A stretch of 36,407 bases of DNA from an uncultured Bacteroidales bacterium (GCA_902795825.1 CADBML010000193.1:1-36407), one strand, 5' to 3'. Counted from the stretch's first letter, positions 1 through 7,842 are shown. The notes: generated by a model from the letters alone, not told the origin. A program made the numbers and translations.

Positions 1-429
1 CTGGCGGCAGGCGAGGGCTACGACCCTGCGGCGATGGCCGACTTCAGGCAGACGCTCGTGAACAACGTGGCCGACGGCGGCGCGGCGACGATGAACGTGA
101 CTGACGCTGACGTGAGGCTGGCGATGTTCGAGGCGACGAAGAACGAGAAGGGCGGCGTGAGTGAGATTGCCGAGGACGCACGGACGGAGCGGCGGCTTCG
201 GGAGGAGGCGGCGGCGAGCCACGACGAGATGGAGGACGTGTTGAGCCAAGAGTTGCGGTTCTCGCTGTTCGGCGGGCTACACCGCAAGCAGGCGATACTT
301 GACTTCAGCTACCTGAACTACGGCTTGAACGATGCCGACATAGCCGGGCTTGAGGCCGTGAGGCGGGCGATGGAAGAGACACCGCTTGCGGATGCTAACC
401 GTCACGGGCTTTTGCCAATGATCCACTAA
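1..429 (+). CDS. 3' end of an unidentified GC-rich gene (partial)
   Basis: The reading frame is open from base 1 and ends with TAA at 427-429, so this is the C-terminal 142 residues of a gene that begins outside the window. The ATG at 34 is probably internal. The peptide is charged and helical-looking, with no signal peptide, membrane segment or motif that I recognise. A hand count of the first 420 bases gives about 65% G+C, far above the rest of the window, and codon use is strongly biased to G/C third positions. GC-rich genes of this kind in Bacteroidales are often carried on conjugative or mobilisable elements, which would fit the palindrome-rich DNA that follows, but this is inference. 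Function unknown. Confidence 0.6.
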   Translation: MAAGEGYDPAAMADFRQTLVNNVADGGAATMNVTDADVRLAMFEATKNEKGGVSEIAEDARTERRLREEAAASHDEMEDVLSQELRFSLFGGLHRKQAILDFSYLNYGLNDADIAGLEAVRRAMEETPLADANRHGLLPMIH

Positions 430-502
430 TTATTGAAATAAATGGATAATAGGCTCTTTGGTAAATTCCGTTGTTTCCTATTTCACAAAAACAATTAAAA
501 CA

Positions 503-624
503 CTTTTACTGATTTCAATCTTTTCAAGATAATCGGTTGGTTGGTGGCGTATGCCCGTAAACAAGTTTACGTCATTTGCCACCAACACCAACCGACGCAT
601 TTCATGCTCTGAAATCAGTAAAAG
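503..624. repeat. 122-bp extended imperfect palindrome
   Basis: Outer arms CTTTTACTGATTTCA (503-517) and TGAAATCAGTAAAAG (610-624) are perfect 15-bp complements. A second pair lies inside (CGGTTGGTTGGTGGC at 534-548; GCCACCAAC-ACCAACCG at 578-594), and the centre is GTAAAC-AA-GTTTAC (557-570). All three pairs share a centre near 563.5, so it is one symmetric structure rather than chance hairpins. It begins about 75 bp after the end of the GC-rich gene. Function unknown; a cruciform recognition site or a structured transcript are both possible. Confidence 0.75.
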
Positions 625-667
625 CAAAAACATAAAAAACGGCGCAAGTCATGTCGTAGGATACAAT

Positions 668-690
668 AAAGGCAATTTATAGAAATCCCC
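668..690 (+). repeat. Isolated tail fragment of repeat R1
   Basis: These 23 bases are identical to the tail of the R1 copy at 17993-18015 (core GGCAATTTATAGAAATCCCC). The rest of R1 is absent; instead the 122-bp palindrome at 503-624 lies 43 bp upstream. A match of this length in one window is very unlikely by chance. No gene starts directly downstream on the plus strand, unlike the other copies. Confidence 0.7.
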
Positions 691-806
691 GATAGGGATA
701 TTATTCGACTTAGTTCTATTTCATTGCCATTGTGAACGTTATTATTAGGACAGGGCTACGGGGAATATGTATATGTTCCGTCGTCGTGGCATTTTTTTTG
801 TTTTTG

Positions 807-930
807 CTTGGAAGTGCTGCCAGCCGAAGGCTATTCTGTGACATTCGGTCAAAGGCTGTTATGCCCCGGCATAAACAGGACTTGAGCGAATGGCTCAGAA
901 TGTGCTCATAGAGCCAACAGCATTTCCAAG
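807..930. repeat. 124-bp extended imperfect palindrome
   Basis: Outer arms CTTGGAAGTGCTG (807-819) and CAGCATTTCCAAG (918-930) match at 12 of 13 positions. Inner pairs are TTCTG/CAGAA (834-838, 896-900), ATTCGGTCAA/TTGAGCGAAT (843-852, 882-891) and CTGTTATGCC/GGCATAAACAG around 866. The nested symmetry and size resemble the palindrome at 503-624, although the two sequences are unrelated. Confidence 0.65.
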
Positions 931-1009
931 TGTTATTTATTGTTTTTGTTTATTCAGCGACACAGGTTTATGCAAGTGACCCGACATTTTCTCTCAATTT
1001 TATCAAACA

Positions 1010-1336
1010 ACAAGGTTAACAGGATTAACAGCCGCGGCGGTGGTGATGTGGATTAACACGAATTGCCATAAATGATCCACGAATTTTAGAAATTAATGGA
1101 GAATTACTGATAATTTATGTTTATATCCTCGATGTCTGTTAACCTTGTTAAGGGGTTAACAAGGTTAACAGGGTTAACAGCCTCGGAGCGAAGCGGCAAG
1201 CCCGTCTTTTCTTACTAAATGACTGTGAAAGAGGAATATAGCATCGGATTGGCTTGTGGGATTGAGATGGCGGCAATCGGTTTTGTTAACCTTGTTAAGG
1301 GGTTAACAAGGTTAACAGGGTTAACAGCCGCGGCGG
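1010..1336. repeat. Three copies of a GTTAAC-rich intergenic repeat
   Basis: Copies at 1138-1180 and 1285-1327 are identical over 43 bp. Each starts with a perfect 14-bp inverted repeat, GTTAACCTTGTTAA and TTAACAAGGTTAAC, separated by GGGG, and then continues as 9-bp units of the form GGTTAACAR. The third copy (about 1010-1030) lacks the left arm. Two copies run into the same GC-rich end, CCGCGGCGG. The DNA between copies is unique. No flanking gene explains them. Confidence 0.8.
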
Positions 1337-1355
1337 GCGCAAGCTGGCGATACTG

Positions 1356-1391
1356 AAAAAAGACAAGCCCCAACTGGGGCTTGTCTTTCTG
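1356..1391 (-). terminator. Rho-independent terminator of the six-module secreted protein gene
   Basis: AAGACAAGCCCC (1360-1371) and GGGGCTTGTCTT (1376-1387) form a perfect 12-bp stem with loop AACT. On the minus strand the stem is followed by six T residues (1361-1356), so it should terminate the gene that stops at 1434. The plus side has only a short T run. Confidence 0.85.
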
Positions 1392-1433
1392 TGTGATAAT
1401 TTGCAATTATGGATTTTGCAAATAAAAGAGGCG

Positions 1434-3887
1434 TTATCTAACGTTTATTTTCGATGCGCGTACGGAGCCGTCGCTAAGGCGAGAAATGACGATGTTTATT
1501 CCAGAGAACGGACGTTCGGACATCTGGCCAAGAGCGTTGACATATTTCGTGGAAACGACTTTTGTGTCAGATTCGACGGCGTCAACACCTGCGCTGGGCG
1601 AAACGTTAACCCAAAGCATGTCAACATTGACAGTCACGTTGTAATATCCCGGGGCAATCTTGAACGAGTGGGGGCTAGTGCTATAGGGCACGATGCTAAC
1701 ATTCGTATGCATATTGCTTTCGTCGATAAGGACATCCTCGGTGCCGTCAGCACATAGGCGATATCTCCAGATTGCGTCCCAGTCGTCGGCGGTGTCGGCG
1801 AGTTTCGAAGTGAAGCTGAAATAGGAGAATTCGCTTTCATATTCGGGAGTGAAATTGACGTTTTCAGCGGAGAATGTCACGTTGTCGGTAGTTGTCATTG
1901 CGAGTCCGAGGTTGGGTTGCCAACCTTGGCTGTCGATATTTCCGAGAATATAGAGCGCAGTGATGGGCTCGGGCGAGGCTTTGCTGAATGTGACGGTTGA
2001 CCGGTCGGCAGGAATTGTGAGCGTGTAGTCGCCGGCTTCGAGCTGGAACGAGCGATAGTTTTCCTTGCTCAGAGCGAGCGGGTTGTCGAGAAAGTCGTCA
2101 GAAACGACAAAGTTTTCCTCCTCGCCAGGTTCGGCGCCGAAACGGAAGCCGGCTATAGAATCCCAATCATCTGACGATTCGGAGAGGGCGGTAGTGAAAG
2201 CGATGTAGCCATAACCTTCGTTGGCGTTGTCAACATTGACAGTGGCTGTATAGAATTCACCGTCGAAGTCCATGAGAGTGCCCACGTTAGGCCACCAGCC
2301 TTGCGCATTGACGTTGCCAAGGATGTAAACGGGCCAGTTCTGTTCCGGGTCGAGGCTCACGGGCTCCATTTGGAGGGTCATTTCCGTAGTGTTGACGGTG
2401 AATTTCCATTCTCCGGCATGGGCGCGGAATGCCTGGTAGTCGGTTTTTGTAAGCTCGTATGTGCCTAATTCATCAGCGATTGTGTAGTCAGTTTCGCCTT
2501 TTGCTCCGAAGCGGTAGGAGGCAATGGCATCCCAGTCGGTGGGGTCGGAAGCGAGACGGGTGGTGAATCCGAAGAACCCGTATCCGTCGGCCACATTTTC
2601 AATGCGCATTTGGCCAGTGTAAACACCTTCGCTTTCTTTGGTGAGGAGAGTGCCGAGATCGGGCGACCAACCATGACCACCGTTGATTGTGCCAAGGACA
2701 TAAACATTGTCGTCGCCAGGTTCGGGCGGCGTCGGGGTGTCGCCTTCGACAGTAAGAGTACCGGCCACGAGGTCCACGTTAAGCGTGAATTCGCCGGCGC
2801 CGATTTTGAAGGCGTTTTCGCCTGCCTGAAGCGTCATGGCTTCGCCAATGACAACGTCTTTGTCGTTGGAGTCAGCGCCGTAGCGAGCGCCGGCAATTGC
2901 ACTCCAGTCGTCGGCGCTGTCGGCCAATTTGGATGAGAATGAGAAGTAGTTGTAGCCGTCGTTATGGCCATCGGAAGAGACTGTTGCGGTGAATTTGCCC
3001 GTTTCAAGGGCAGTCATTTCGACTCCGACGTTCGGAGCCCAAGAGTTGCCGTTGACTTCTCCGAGCACGTAGAGTGAAGTGGGATAATCAACCGTCACCT
3101 GTTCGAAAACAACCTTAAGGTTTGCGAGGTCGAAAGTGGCTTTGACTTTTCCGGGATAAATTTGGAACGGAGCGCCGTTTTCCCTGACTGACACTTCGTC
3201 GCCAAACGCGAAGTCGCCTCCTCCGGGGAAGCCTATGTAAGCCTCGTCAAGGCCGCCGAATCCGTAGGATGTGCCGGTGCCGTAACCGCCGAGAGAAGTG
3301 GAGAATTCAACTGCGCCACCCATGTTGGTGTCGCCGTTGACGGTGAATGTGGCGGAATATTTGCCGTCGGAATATGTCATTTCGACGCCTTTATCCCAGG
3401 CGAAAGATGTGCTTTCTTCGATTTGACCGATTACATAGAGCTTTTCGGGTTGACCACCCTTGCTTGTTACGGTCAGAGAGCCTTCATTCAGGTTAACTGA
3501 AAGATCGTAGGTGCCAGCCGAGAGTTTGAAGGCGTTTTCGCCCTTTTTGAGCACCATGGCTTCGCCTAAATGAGAATCGACGGGATAGTCGTTGGTGTCG
3601 GCGCCCCAACGCGATGAGGCGATTGACCCCCAGTCGCTTGCGCTCTCGGCAAGTTTTTCGGTGAAACTGAAGTAGTTGTAGCCAGAGTTTTTGCCGGAGA
3701 GGGAAACCGTGGCAGTGTACACGCCGGGATTGCCGGTGTCGGCAGTCATCTCAGTGCCGAGATTCGGGGCCCAAGTGTCGCCGTTGCCATCAACTTCGCC
3801 AAGAATCCACAGTTGAGCCATAGCTCCAGTAGAGGCGGCGAGTGAGAATAGGGCAATCGTTGCGAGTGAAAGTAATCTATTCTTCAT
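1434..3887 (-). CDS. Secreted six-module repeat protein with C-terminal sorting-like domain
   Basis: This 817-residue protein begins with a clear signal peptide (residues 1-25, cleavage after AMAQ). Six related beta-rich modules follow, starting near residues 26, 150, 272, 395, 520 and 650. Most share the pattern LYxLGxVNxxxWxPNxG, an aromatic strand (YxxFxF), a DDWxxIAxxRxGA motif and a G-E/D-Y/F-x-L-x-V strand. Module 2 lacks the DDW and RxGA motifs. The module style recalls the starch-binding modules of SusE/SusF-like proteins, so carbohydrate binding at the cell surface is a reasonable inference, not shown. The last 50 residues (GQMSERPFSGINIVI then SDGSVRASKI) resemble a type IX secretion C-terminal domain. 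It lies 38 bp downstream of the porin gene on the same strand and ends at a strong terminator. Confidence 0.7.
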   Translation of the reverse strand: MKNRLLSLATIALFSLAASTGAMAQLWILGEVDGNGDTWAPNLGTEMTADTGNPGVYTATVSLSGKNSGYNYFSFTEKLAESASDWGSIASSRWGADTNDYPVDSHLGEAMVLKKGENAFKLSAGTYDLSVNLNEGSLTVTSKGGQPEKLYVIGQIEESTSFAWDKGVEMTYSDGKYSATFTVNGDTNMGGAVEFSTSLGGYGTGTSYGFGGLDEAYIGFPGGGDFAFGDEVSVRENGAPFQIYPGKVKATFDLANLKVVFEQVTVDYPTSLYVLGEVNGNSWAPNVGVEMTALETGKFTATVSSDGHNDGYNYFSFSSKLADSADDWSAIAGARYGADSNDKDVVIGEAMTLQAGENAFKIGAGEFTLNVDLVAGTLTVEGDTPTPPEPGDDNVYVLGTINGGHGWSPDLGTLLTKESEGVYTGQMRIENVADGYGFFGFTTRLASDPTDWDAIASYRFGAKGETDYTIADELGTYELTKTDYQAFRAHAGEWKFTVNTTEMTLQMEPVSLDPEQNWPVYILGNVNAQGWWPNVGTLMDFDGEFYTATVNVDNANEGYGYIAFTTALSESSDDWDSIAGFRFGAEPGEEENFVVSDDFLDNPLALSKENYRSFQLEAGDYTLTIPADRSTVTFSKASPEPITALYILGNIDSQGWQPNLGLAMTTTDNVTFSAENVNFTPEYESEFSYFSFTSKLADTADDWDAIWRYRLCADGTEDVLIDESNMHTNVSIVPYSTSPHSFKIAPGYYNVTVNVDMLWVNVSPSAGVDAVESDTKVVSTKYVNALGQMSERPFSGINIVISRLSDGSVRASKINVR

Positions 3888-3925
3888 AATGAAATTGATT
3901 TTGGTTAATAAAATATGTTTGAAGA

Positions 3926-5941
3926 TTAATTTTTGAAATTGATAGAGACACCCATTTGGAATTTGCGCGGATTGAGCGGGTAGTGGGGGGCGGAAAAGTA
4001 GTTCTTGCCGGTTAACCCCTGATTAATGTGGGAGAACATCACATAGAACCGTGCCTGCTTAAGATTCATATTTGCGTAGATGTTCATAAAAGGATAATTG
4101 CCAATCTTCAATTCGTTTTGCGAGTGGAAAGACATCGTGGCCGGTTGATAGGCTGGGGCGTAATATTTAGTGTAGTAGTTGCAATCAGCTCCTAATTCGA
4201 CATCGAGGACATGCGCCACTTTGAAGTTGATGTAAAGATTGGAATATATGGCGAATTTTGGCAGGGAAAGCACACTTTCGTTTGTTGACGTTTGGTAGGT
4301 GAGTTTGTTGTCGAAATGAAGAATCCCAAAATGGAAATTTTGGCAGAGTGATGCGCTGAACACTTGAACGCTTCCGCTTTCTTGGACCGGCATGGCGTCG
4401 GTGCCGAAGTAGATTAGGTTCTGAATATTTTCCACACCGACATTAATGTTGGTCCCTGATTGCGGCACAGACACTTGACCGCCGAATCTTACTCTTCGTG
4501 TTTTTCCAAAGTCATTTTTCCAGATGAAATGGTTTGATCGGTAATTTTCAAGGAGGTAGGGAGGCGCTTGATTTTTGAAAAAACCATAGCCCGAAACGGC
4601 CACCGAGTCGCCCAGCAAAGGTATTCGGGTTTCGATATTTCCGGAAATGTCGATATCGCCCGCCACAGGTCCGACGGCGCCGAATTCGGCGGTCGCTTCA
4701 TAACGCAGAATCGAGCCGCGCTGCTTGGTCAGTTGGCCGCCAATCCAAAGAAGGTTTTGAGTGGCCTTGTCGGCGATGAGGTCGTGGTCGTGCGGCGTCA
4801 GGCCTTCGGGAAGAGTCTCGCAGCGATATATGGTGTCTGTTGTCTGTGAATACCGCCGGATTTGGTGCTTGGCATAAGCAGCCAGTCCGAATTTGGCATA
4901 TTTGTGGAATCCTTCAAGCAGAGAAACCCCCAAAGTGTTGGTGAGCGAATAATAAGATGTTCGGTCGTTTGTGCCTGAATTGTCGAGATAAATGTTATCT
5001 GATATGACAGAGGCTTCACCCGGAGCTTTGTTGAGGAAAATGTGCTTTGCTCGGTGGAAGTCGAGAGTCCAAATAAAGCTCGACACGGGAATATATGTGC
5101 GTTTCGTCGTAGTGTCGTTGACTTGCTCTTCGTGATAGTAGCCCACTTTGTAACGGTGGTTCATCAAGAATTGTTGTCCGACAATCTTGGAGTGAGCCGC
5201 TGTAAGATTAGTAGGAATGGTCTTTGCGTCGATACTTGATCGACCTCCGCCTTGAATCTGTTCGGGAGCAGTGATGTAACGGTCGTCAGTGATGCCTCCG
5301 TTCTCTTTGTTCAGAAAATTGTAGTGATAATAGAAAGCCTGTACTTCGTAGCGGTCGCCAATATGCGATCCGGAAAGACCCCAAGTGAGATCCTTTGTCG
5401 ATTGATAGTTGTAACTTCCTTTGGAATAGAGATAGTCGATCATAGCGCCAAATTGTGTGCGCTTGTTGGCGTTCGCAGAGAATTGTGCATTGAAGCGGTC
5501 CTGAACGTTTTGTCGCCCGCCGCCGGTGTTGTACGACAGAAGAGTCATCGGGGTGGGGGTGTTGTAGAATCTATGCGTGGTCTCGTCAGGAATCCAAGCA
5601 TAAAGAGCGTCGCGGAAGAAGAAATCCGACGTTTGTTTCCGGTTGAAATAAATCATGTCGATTCCCTCAGCGCCGAAGTTTCCGGTAGTCGCATAGGCAT
5701 GAGAGACAGCCGAAGGTATAAACCTGTGGTAGTAGGAGTTATATAGAGTGTCGATGTCGGCCGGCTTGTGAAGACCGAGAGGCTGGATTATCTGCCATGC
5801 CGACGGGTTGACGACGACGGCGGGCTTTTCGTCGGCTTCGTGACTGTGGCCCTCCGCATGACCGTCGTCGATGCGCGGCGACTGCCCCGCCATCATCATG
5901 ACGGCGGAAAAAAACACCGATATAATCACTGCTCGTTTCAT
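3926..5941 (-). CDS. Putative outer-membrane porin (Porin_10-like family)
   Basis: The protein has 671 residues if it starts at the ATG at 5941-5939, which gives a signal peptide (MKRAVIISVFFSAVMMMAG). The open frame extends upstream, but that part overlaps fmt on the other strand and lies before the promoter, so it is not used. After a short His-rich segment (GHAEGHSHEADEK), the body alternates hydrophobic and polar residues with many Tyr/Phe, as expected for an outer-membrane beta-barrel, and ends in a strand finishing with INFKN. Length and layout fit the Bacteroidetes putative porin family (PF14121). Substrate unknown. The gene is probably transcribed together with the secreted repeat protein 38 bp downstream. 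Confidence 0.75.
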   Translation of the reverse strand: MKRAVIISVFFSAVMMMAGQSPRIDDGHAEGHSHEADEKPAVVVNPSAWQIIQPLGLHKPADIDTLYNSYYHRFIPSAVSHAYATTGNFGAEGIDMIYFNRKQTSDFFFRDALYAWIPDETTHRFYNTPTPMTLLSYNTGGGRQNVQDRFNAQFSANANKRTQFGAMIDYLYSKGSYNYQSTKDLTWGLSGSHIGDRYEVQAFYYHYNFLNKENGGITDDRYITAPEQIQGGGRSSIDAKTIPTNLTAAHSKIVGQQFLMNHRYKVGYYHEEQVNDTTTKRTYIPVSSFIWTLDFHRAKHIFLNKAPGEASVISDNIYLDNSGTNDRTSYYSLTNTLGVSLLEGFHKYAKFGLAAYAKHQIRRYSQTTDTIYRCETLPEGLTPHDHDLIADKATQNLLWIGGQLTKQRGSILRYEATAEFGAVGPVAGDIDISGNIETRIPLLGDSVAVSGYGFFKNQAPPYLLENYRSNHFIWKNDFGKTRRVRFGGQVSVPQSGTNINVGVENIQNLIYFGTDAMPVQESGSVQVFSASLCQNFHFGILHFDNKLTYQTSTNESVLSLPKFAIYSNLYINFKVAHVLDVELGADCNYYTKYYAPAYQPATMSFHSQNELKIGNYPFMNIYANMNLKQARFYVMFSHINQGLTGKNYFSAPHYPLNPRKFQMGVSINFKN

Positions 5942-5947
5942 TCTAAC

Positions 5948-5978
5948 TTGCAAAGTTACGTAATTTAGATTATTTTTG
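5948..5978 (+). promoter_or_regulatory. fmt promoter
   Basis: TTG (5948-5950) and TATTTTTG (5971-5978) are separated by 20 bp, matching the Bacteroides -33/-7 arrangement. Transcription would begin near 5985. This decides the fmt start: the upstream TTG at 5976 would lie inside the promoter, so the ATG at 6009 is used. Confidence 0.65.
5951..5958 (-). promoter_or_regulatory. -7 element of the porin promoter
   Basis: On the minus strand this reads TAACTTTG, a full match to the Bacteroides -7 consensus TAnnTTTG, 9 bp before the porin start codon. No good -33 TTTG is seen at the usual spacing. It lies inside the spacer of the fmt promoter on the other strand. Confidence 0.5.
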
Positions 5979-6008
5979 CATAAAATTTTGCCAAAAAACA
6001 ATTTAATA

Positions 6009-6944
6009 ATGAGAAAAGACGACTTAAGAATAGTGTTTTTGGGCACTCCTGAATTTGCGGTCGAAAGCCTACGCCGTCTCGTTGACGGCGGGTATAATGT
6101 GGTTGGCGTTGTGACGATGCCCGACAAGCCGGCGGGCCGTGGCCACAAGATGTTTGAATCGCCTGTTAAACTATATGCAAAAGAGCATGGTCTCCACGTC
6201 ATGCAGCCAGCGAAATTGAAGGAAGAATCATTTATAGAAGAACTTGAAAGTTTGCATGCCAATCTGTTTATTGTCATCGCATTCCGTATGTTGCCTGAGG
6301 TAGTGTGGAGAATGCCCGAATTAGGCACATTCAATCTGCATGCTTCCCTGCTCCCGAAATATCGAGGCGCGGCTCCGATAAATTGGGCTGTTATTAACGG
6401 CGAGACGGAAACTGGCGTTACCACATTTTTCCTCAAGCACGAAATCGACACCGGCGACATCCTCCGGCAAGAGAGAATCCCGATTAAACCTGACGATAAT
6501 GTCGGTGATGTTCATGACCGTCTGATGATGCTTGGAGCTGATTTGACAGTTGACACTGTTGAACACATCATTGCAGGGACACTAAAGCCGATTCCCCAAG
6601 ACCAGCTGCTAAACGGGGCAGAGCCTACACCTGCGCCAAAAATATTTCGTGAAACATGCCATATTGATTGGAATAAACCTGCCGCGTCAATCCACAATTT
6701 AGTTCGTGGATTATCGCCTTATCCTGCAGCATGGACCGAAATCGAGGGAAACGTGGTCAAAATTTTCAGGACACGCCTATCAGAGAGGAAATCAGAAGTC
6801 GTGCCAGGCACTGTCGTTGTAGAAGGGCGCCGTCTTTTCGTGGCTGCGATCGACAAACTTCTCGAAGTGGAGGAGCTTCAGCCTGCAGGGAAAAAGCGGA
6901 TTTCGGCTTTAGATTTCATCAATGGTTATAGGGGCTTTCTATAA
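6009..6944 (+). CDS. fmt: Methionyl-tRNA formyltransferase
   Basis: Fmt transfers a formyl group from 10-formyltetrahydrofolate to Met-tRNA(fMet) in the cytoplasm, producing the initiator for translation. The 311-residue protein has the usual family length. The N-terminal Rossmann-type domain starts with RIVFLGTPEFA (7-17). The catalytic region shows NLHASLLPKYRGAAPINWA (109-127) with Asn109 and His111, and Asp147 in HEIDTGD. The C-terminal tRNA-binding OB-like domain follows from about residue 205 (PAPKIFRETCHIDW, LVRGLSPYPAAW). The gene is transcribed away from the porin gene, and an R1 repeat begins right after its stop. Confidence 0.97.
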   Translation: MRKDDLRIVFLGTPEFAVESLRRLVDGGYNVVGVVTMPDKPAGRGHKMFESPVKLYAKEHGLHVMQPAKLKEESFIEELESLHANLFIVIAFRMLPEVVWRMPELGTFNLHASLLPKYRGAAPINWAVINGETETGVTTFFLKHEIDTGDILRQERIPIKPDDNVGDVHDRLMMLGADLTVDTVEHIIAGTLKPIPQDQLLNGAEPTPAPKIFRETCHIDWNKPAASIHNLVRGLSPYPAAWTEIEGNVVKIFRTRLSERKSEVVPGTVVVEGRRLFVAAIDKLLEVEELQPAGKKRISALDFINGYRGFL

Positions 6945-7187
6945 ATTGCACGTTCAACAAGATTTTATAAAGAACGATAATGAACTCTTTCGCAAAGAGG
7001 TCAACTAAACAGCAACAGTAATGAACTCTTTCGTAAATTCAGGATTATATTCGAATCTACTTGGCGGTCAGTCGGTCACAATGCCCGCATTGCTCCCTCT
7101 TTCCTGCCAAGCATCTTCCAAATATCCTCTCTGAATTTCGTGAAAGGCAATTTATAAGGCATTTTAAGACATCTTATAGAAATCTCC
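6945..7187 (+). repeat. Dispersed intergenic repeat R1, copy B (upstream of rpsP)
   Basis: The copy has a head (GCACGTTCAA near 6949, AACAGCAACA near 7010), a nested palindromic core at 7035-7138 and a tail containing GGCAATTTATA. From 7022 to 7099 it matches copy D (17870-17950) with about one difference. Core pairs: AAATTCAG (7035-7042) with CTGAATTT (7131-7138), CTTGGC (7060-7065) with GCCAAG (7106-7111), CAATGC-CC-GCATTG (7079-7092). Two changes are specific to this copy: an extra partial duplication containing a CTCTTT/AAAGAG hairpin (6985-6999), and an insertion of about 20 bp in the tail. The rest of the 343-bp gap holds the rpsP promoter. Confidence 0.85.
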
Positions 7188-7209
7188 TATAAAAAATAAG
7201 TTAAAACCG

Positions 7210-7240
7210 TTTGCGGAATCAAAAAAAAGTTGTAATTTTG
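7210..7240 (+). promoter_or_regulatory. rpsP promoter
   Basis: TTTG (7210-7213), 19 bp, then TAATTTTG (7233-7240) is a full match to the Bacteroides -33/-7 consensus. It lies 23 bp downstream of repeat R1 copy B and gives a leader of about 40 nt. Confidence 0.85.
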
Positions 7241-7287
7241 CGGTCGCAATTTTTCAATACAAACTCTTAATTATTTTTTTTAACGAA

Positions 7288-7824
7288 ATGGCAACAAAAA
7301 TCAGATTACAACGTCATGGCCGTAAGAACTATGCGTTTTATCCTATTGTTATCGCCGATAGCAGGGCACCACGAGATGGTAAATTTATTGAAAGGATAGG
7401 TTCTTATAATCCGAACACTAATCCTGCTACAATAACTTTGAATTTCGAAAGGGCTTTGTATTGGGTAAATGTAGGAGCTCAACCCACCGACACCGTGCGC
7501 AACATCCTTTCGCGCGAAGGAGTCATGCTTATGAAGCACCTCCAAGGTGGAGTAAAGAAAGGTGCTTTCGACGAAGCAGAGGCACAGCGCCGCTTCGACG
7601 CATGGAAGAACCAAAAGCAAGCCGCTCTCGACAAAGTTAAGGCTGGCGAAGCTGACAAAAAGGCTAAAGAGGCAAAGGAACGCCTTGACGCAGAAAAGGC
7701 TAAGAACAAAGCGAAAGCTGAAGCTCTTGCCAAGAAAAAAGCTGAAGCCATCGAAGCCGCAAAGGCTGCCGCTGAGGCTGAAAATGCAGAAGAAGCTCCT
7801 GCCGCAGAAGAAAGCGCTGAATAA
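7288..7824 (+). CDS. rpsP: 30S ribosomal protein S16 with Lys/Ala-rich tail
   Basis: S16 binds 16S rRNA in the body of the small subunit and helps its assembly. Residues 1 to about 85 are a normal S16 domain: [38 protein letters not shown], the strand [22 protein letters not shown] cut short here, and the end of the fold around residue 80. The total of 178 residues is about twice the Escherichia coli protein. The extra C-terminal part (about 100-178) is a Lys/Ala/Glu-rich helical extension seen commonly in Bacteroidetes S16, so it is not a fusion artefact. The gene stands alone with its own promoter and terminator. Confidence 0.97.
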   Translation: MATKIRLQRHGRKNYAFYPIVIADSRAPRDGKFIERIGSYNPNTNPATITLNFERALYWVNVGAQPTDTVRNILSREGVMLMKHLQGGVKKGAFDEAEAQRRFDAWKNQKQAALDKVKAGEADKKAKEAKERLDAEKAKNKAKAEALAKKKAEAIEAAKAAAEAENAEEAPAAEESAE

Positions 7825-7842
7825 TCGTTTTTTTCGAATGTC

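Larger units (their letters stand above)
430..1433. other. 1-kb gene-free region at the edge of a GC-rich segment
   Basis: No open frame here looks coding; the short minus frame at 1215-1406 runs through repeat DNA and a terminator. The region holds two extended imperfect palindromes of about 120 bp (503-624 and 807-930), a 23-bp piece identical to the tail of repeat R1 (668-690), three copies of a GTTAAC-rich repeat (about 1010-1336) and the terminator of the minus-strand gene at 1434. G+C is much lower than in the preceding gene. It may be a remnant or border of a mobile element, but no transposase, integrase or target duplication is visible. Confidence 0.5.

Noticed and set aside
503-930. 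Integron attC-like sites
   Set aside because: The size and symmetry are reminiscent, but the conserved RYYYAAC/GTTRRRY core ends and any integrase are missing.
1010-1336. Possible CRISPR array
   Set aside because: Only three repeat copies, one partial, with unequal spacing and internal 9-bp units; no cas genes nearby.
1215-1406. 63-codon minus-strand frame
   Set aside because: Consists of translated GTTAAC repeat and terminator stem.
5942-6460. N-terminal extension of the porin frame
   Set aside because: It overlaps fmt antisense and the porin promoter; the protein has a proper signal peptide only from 5941.
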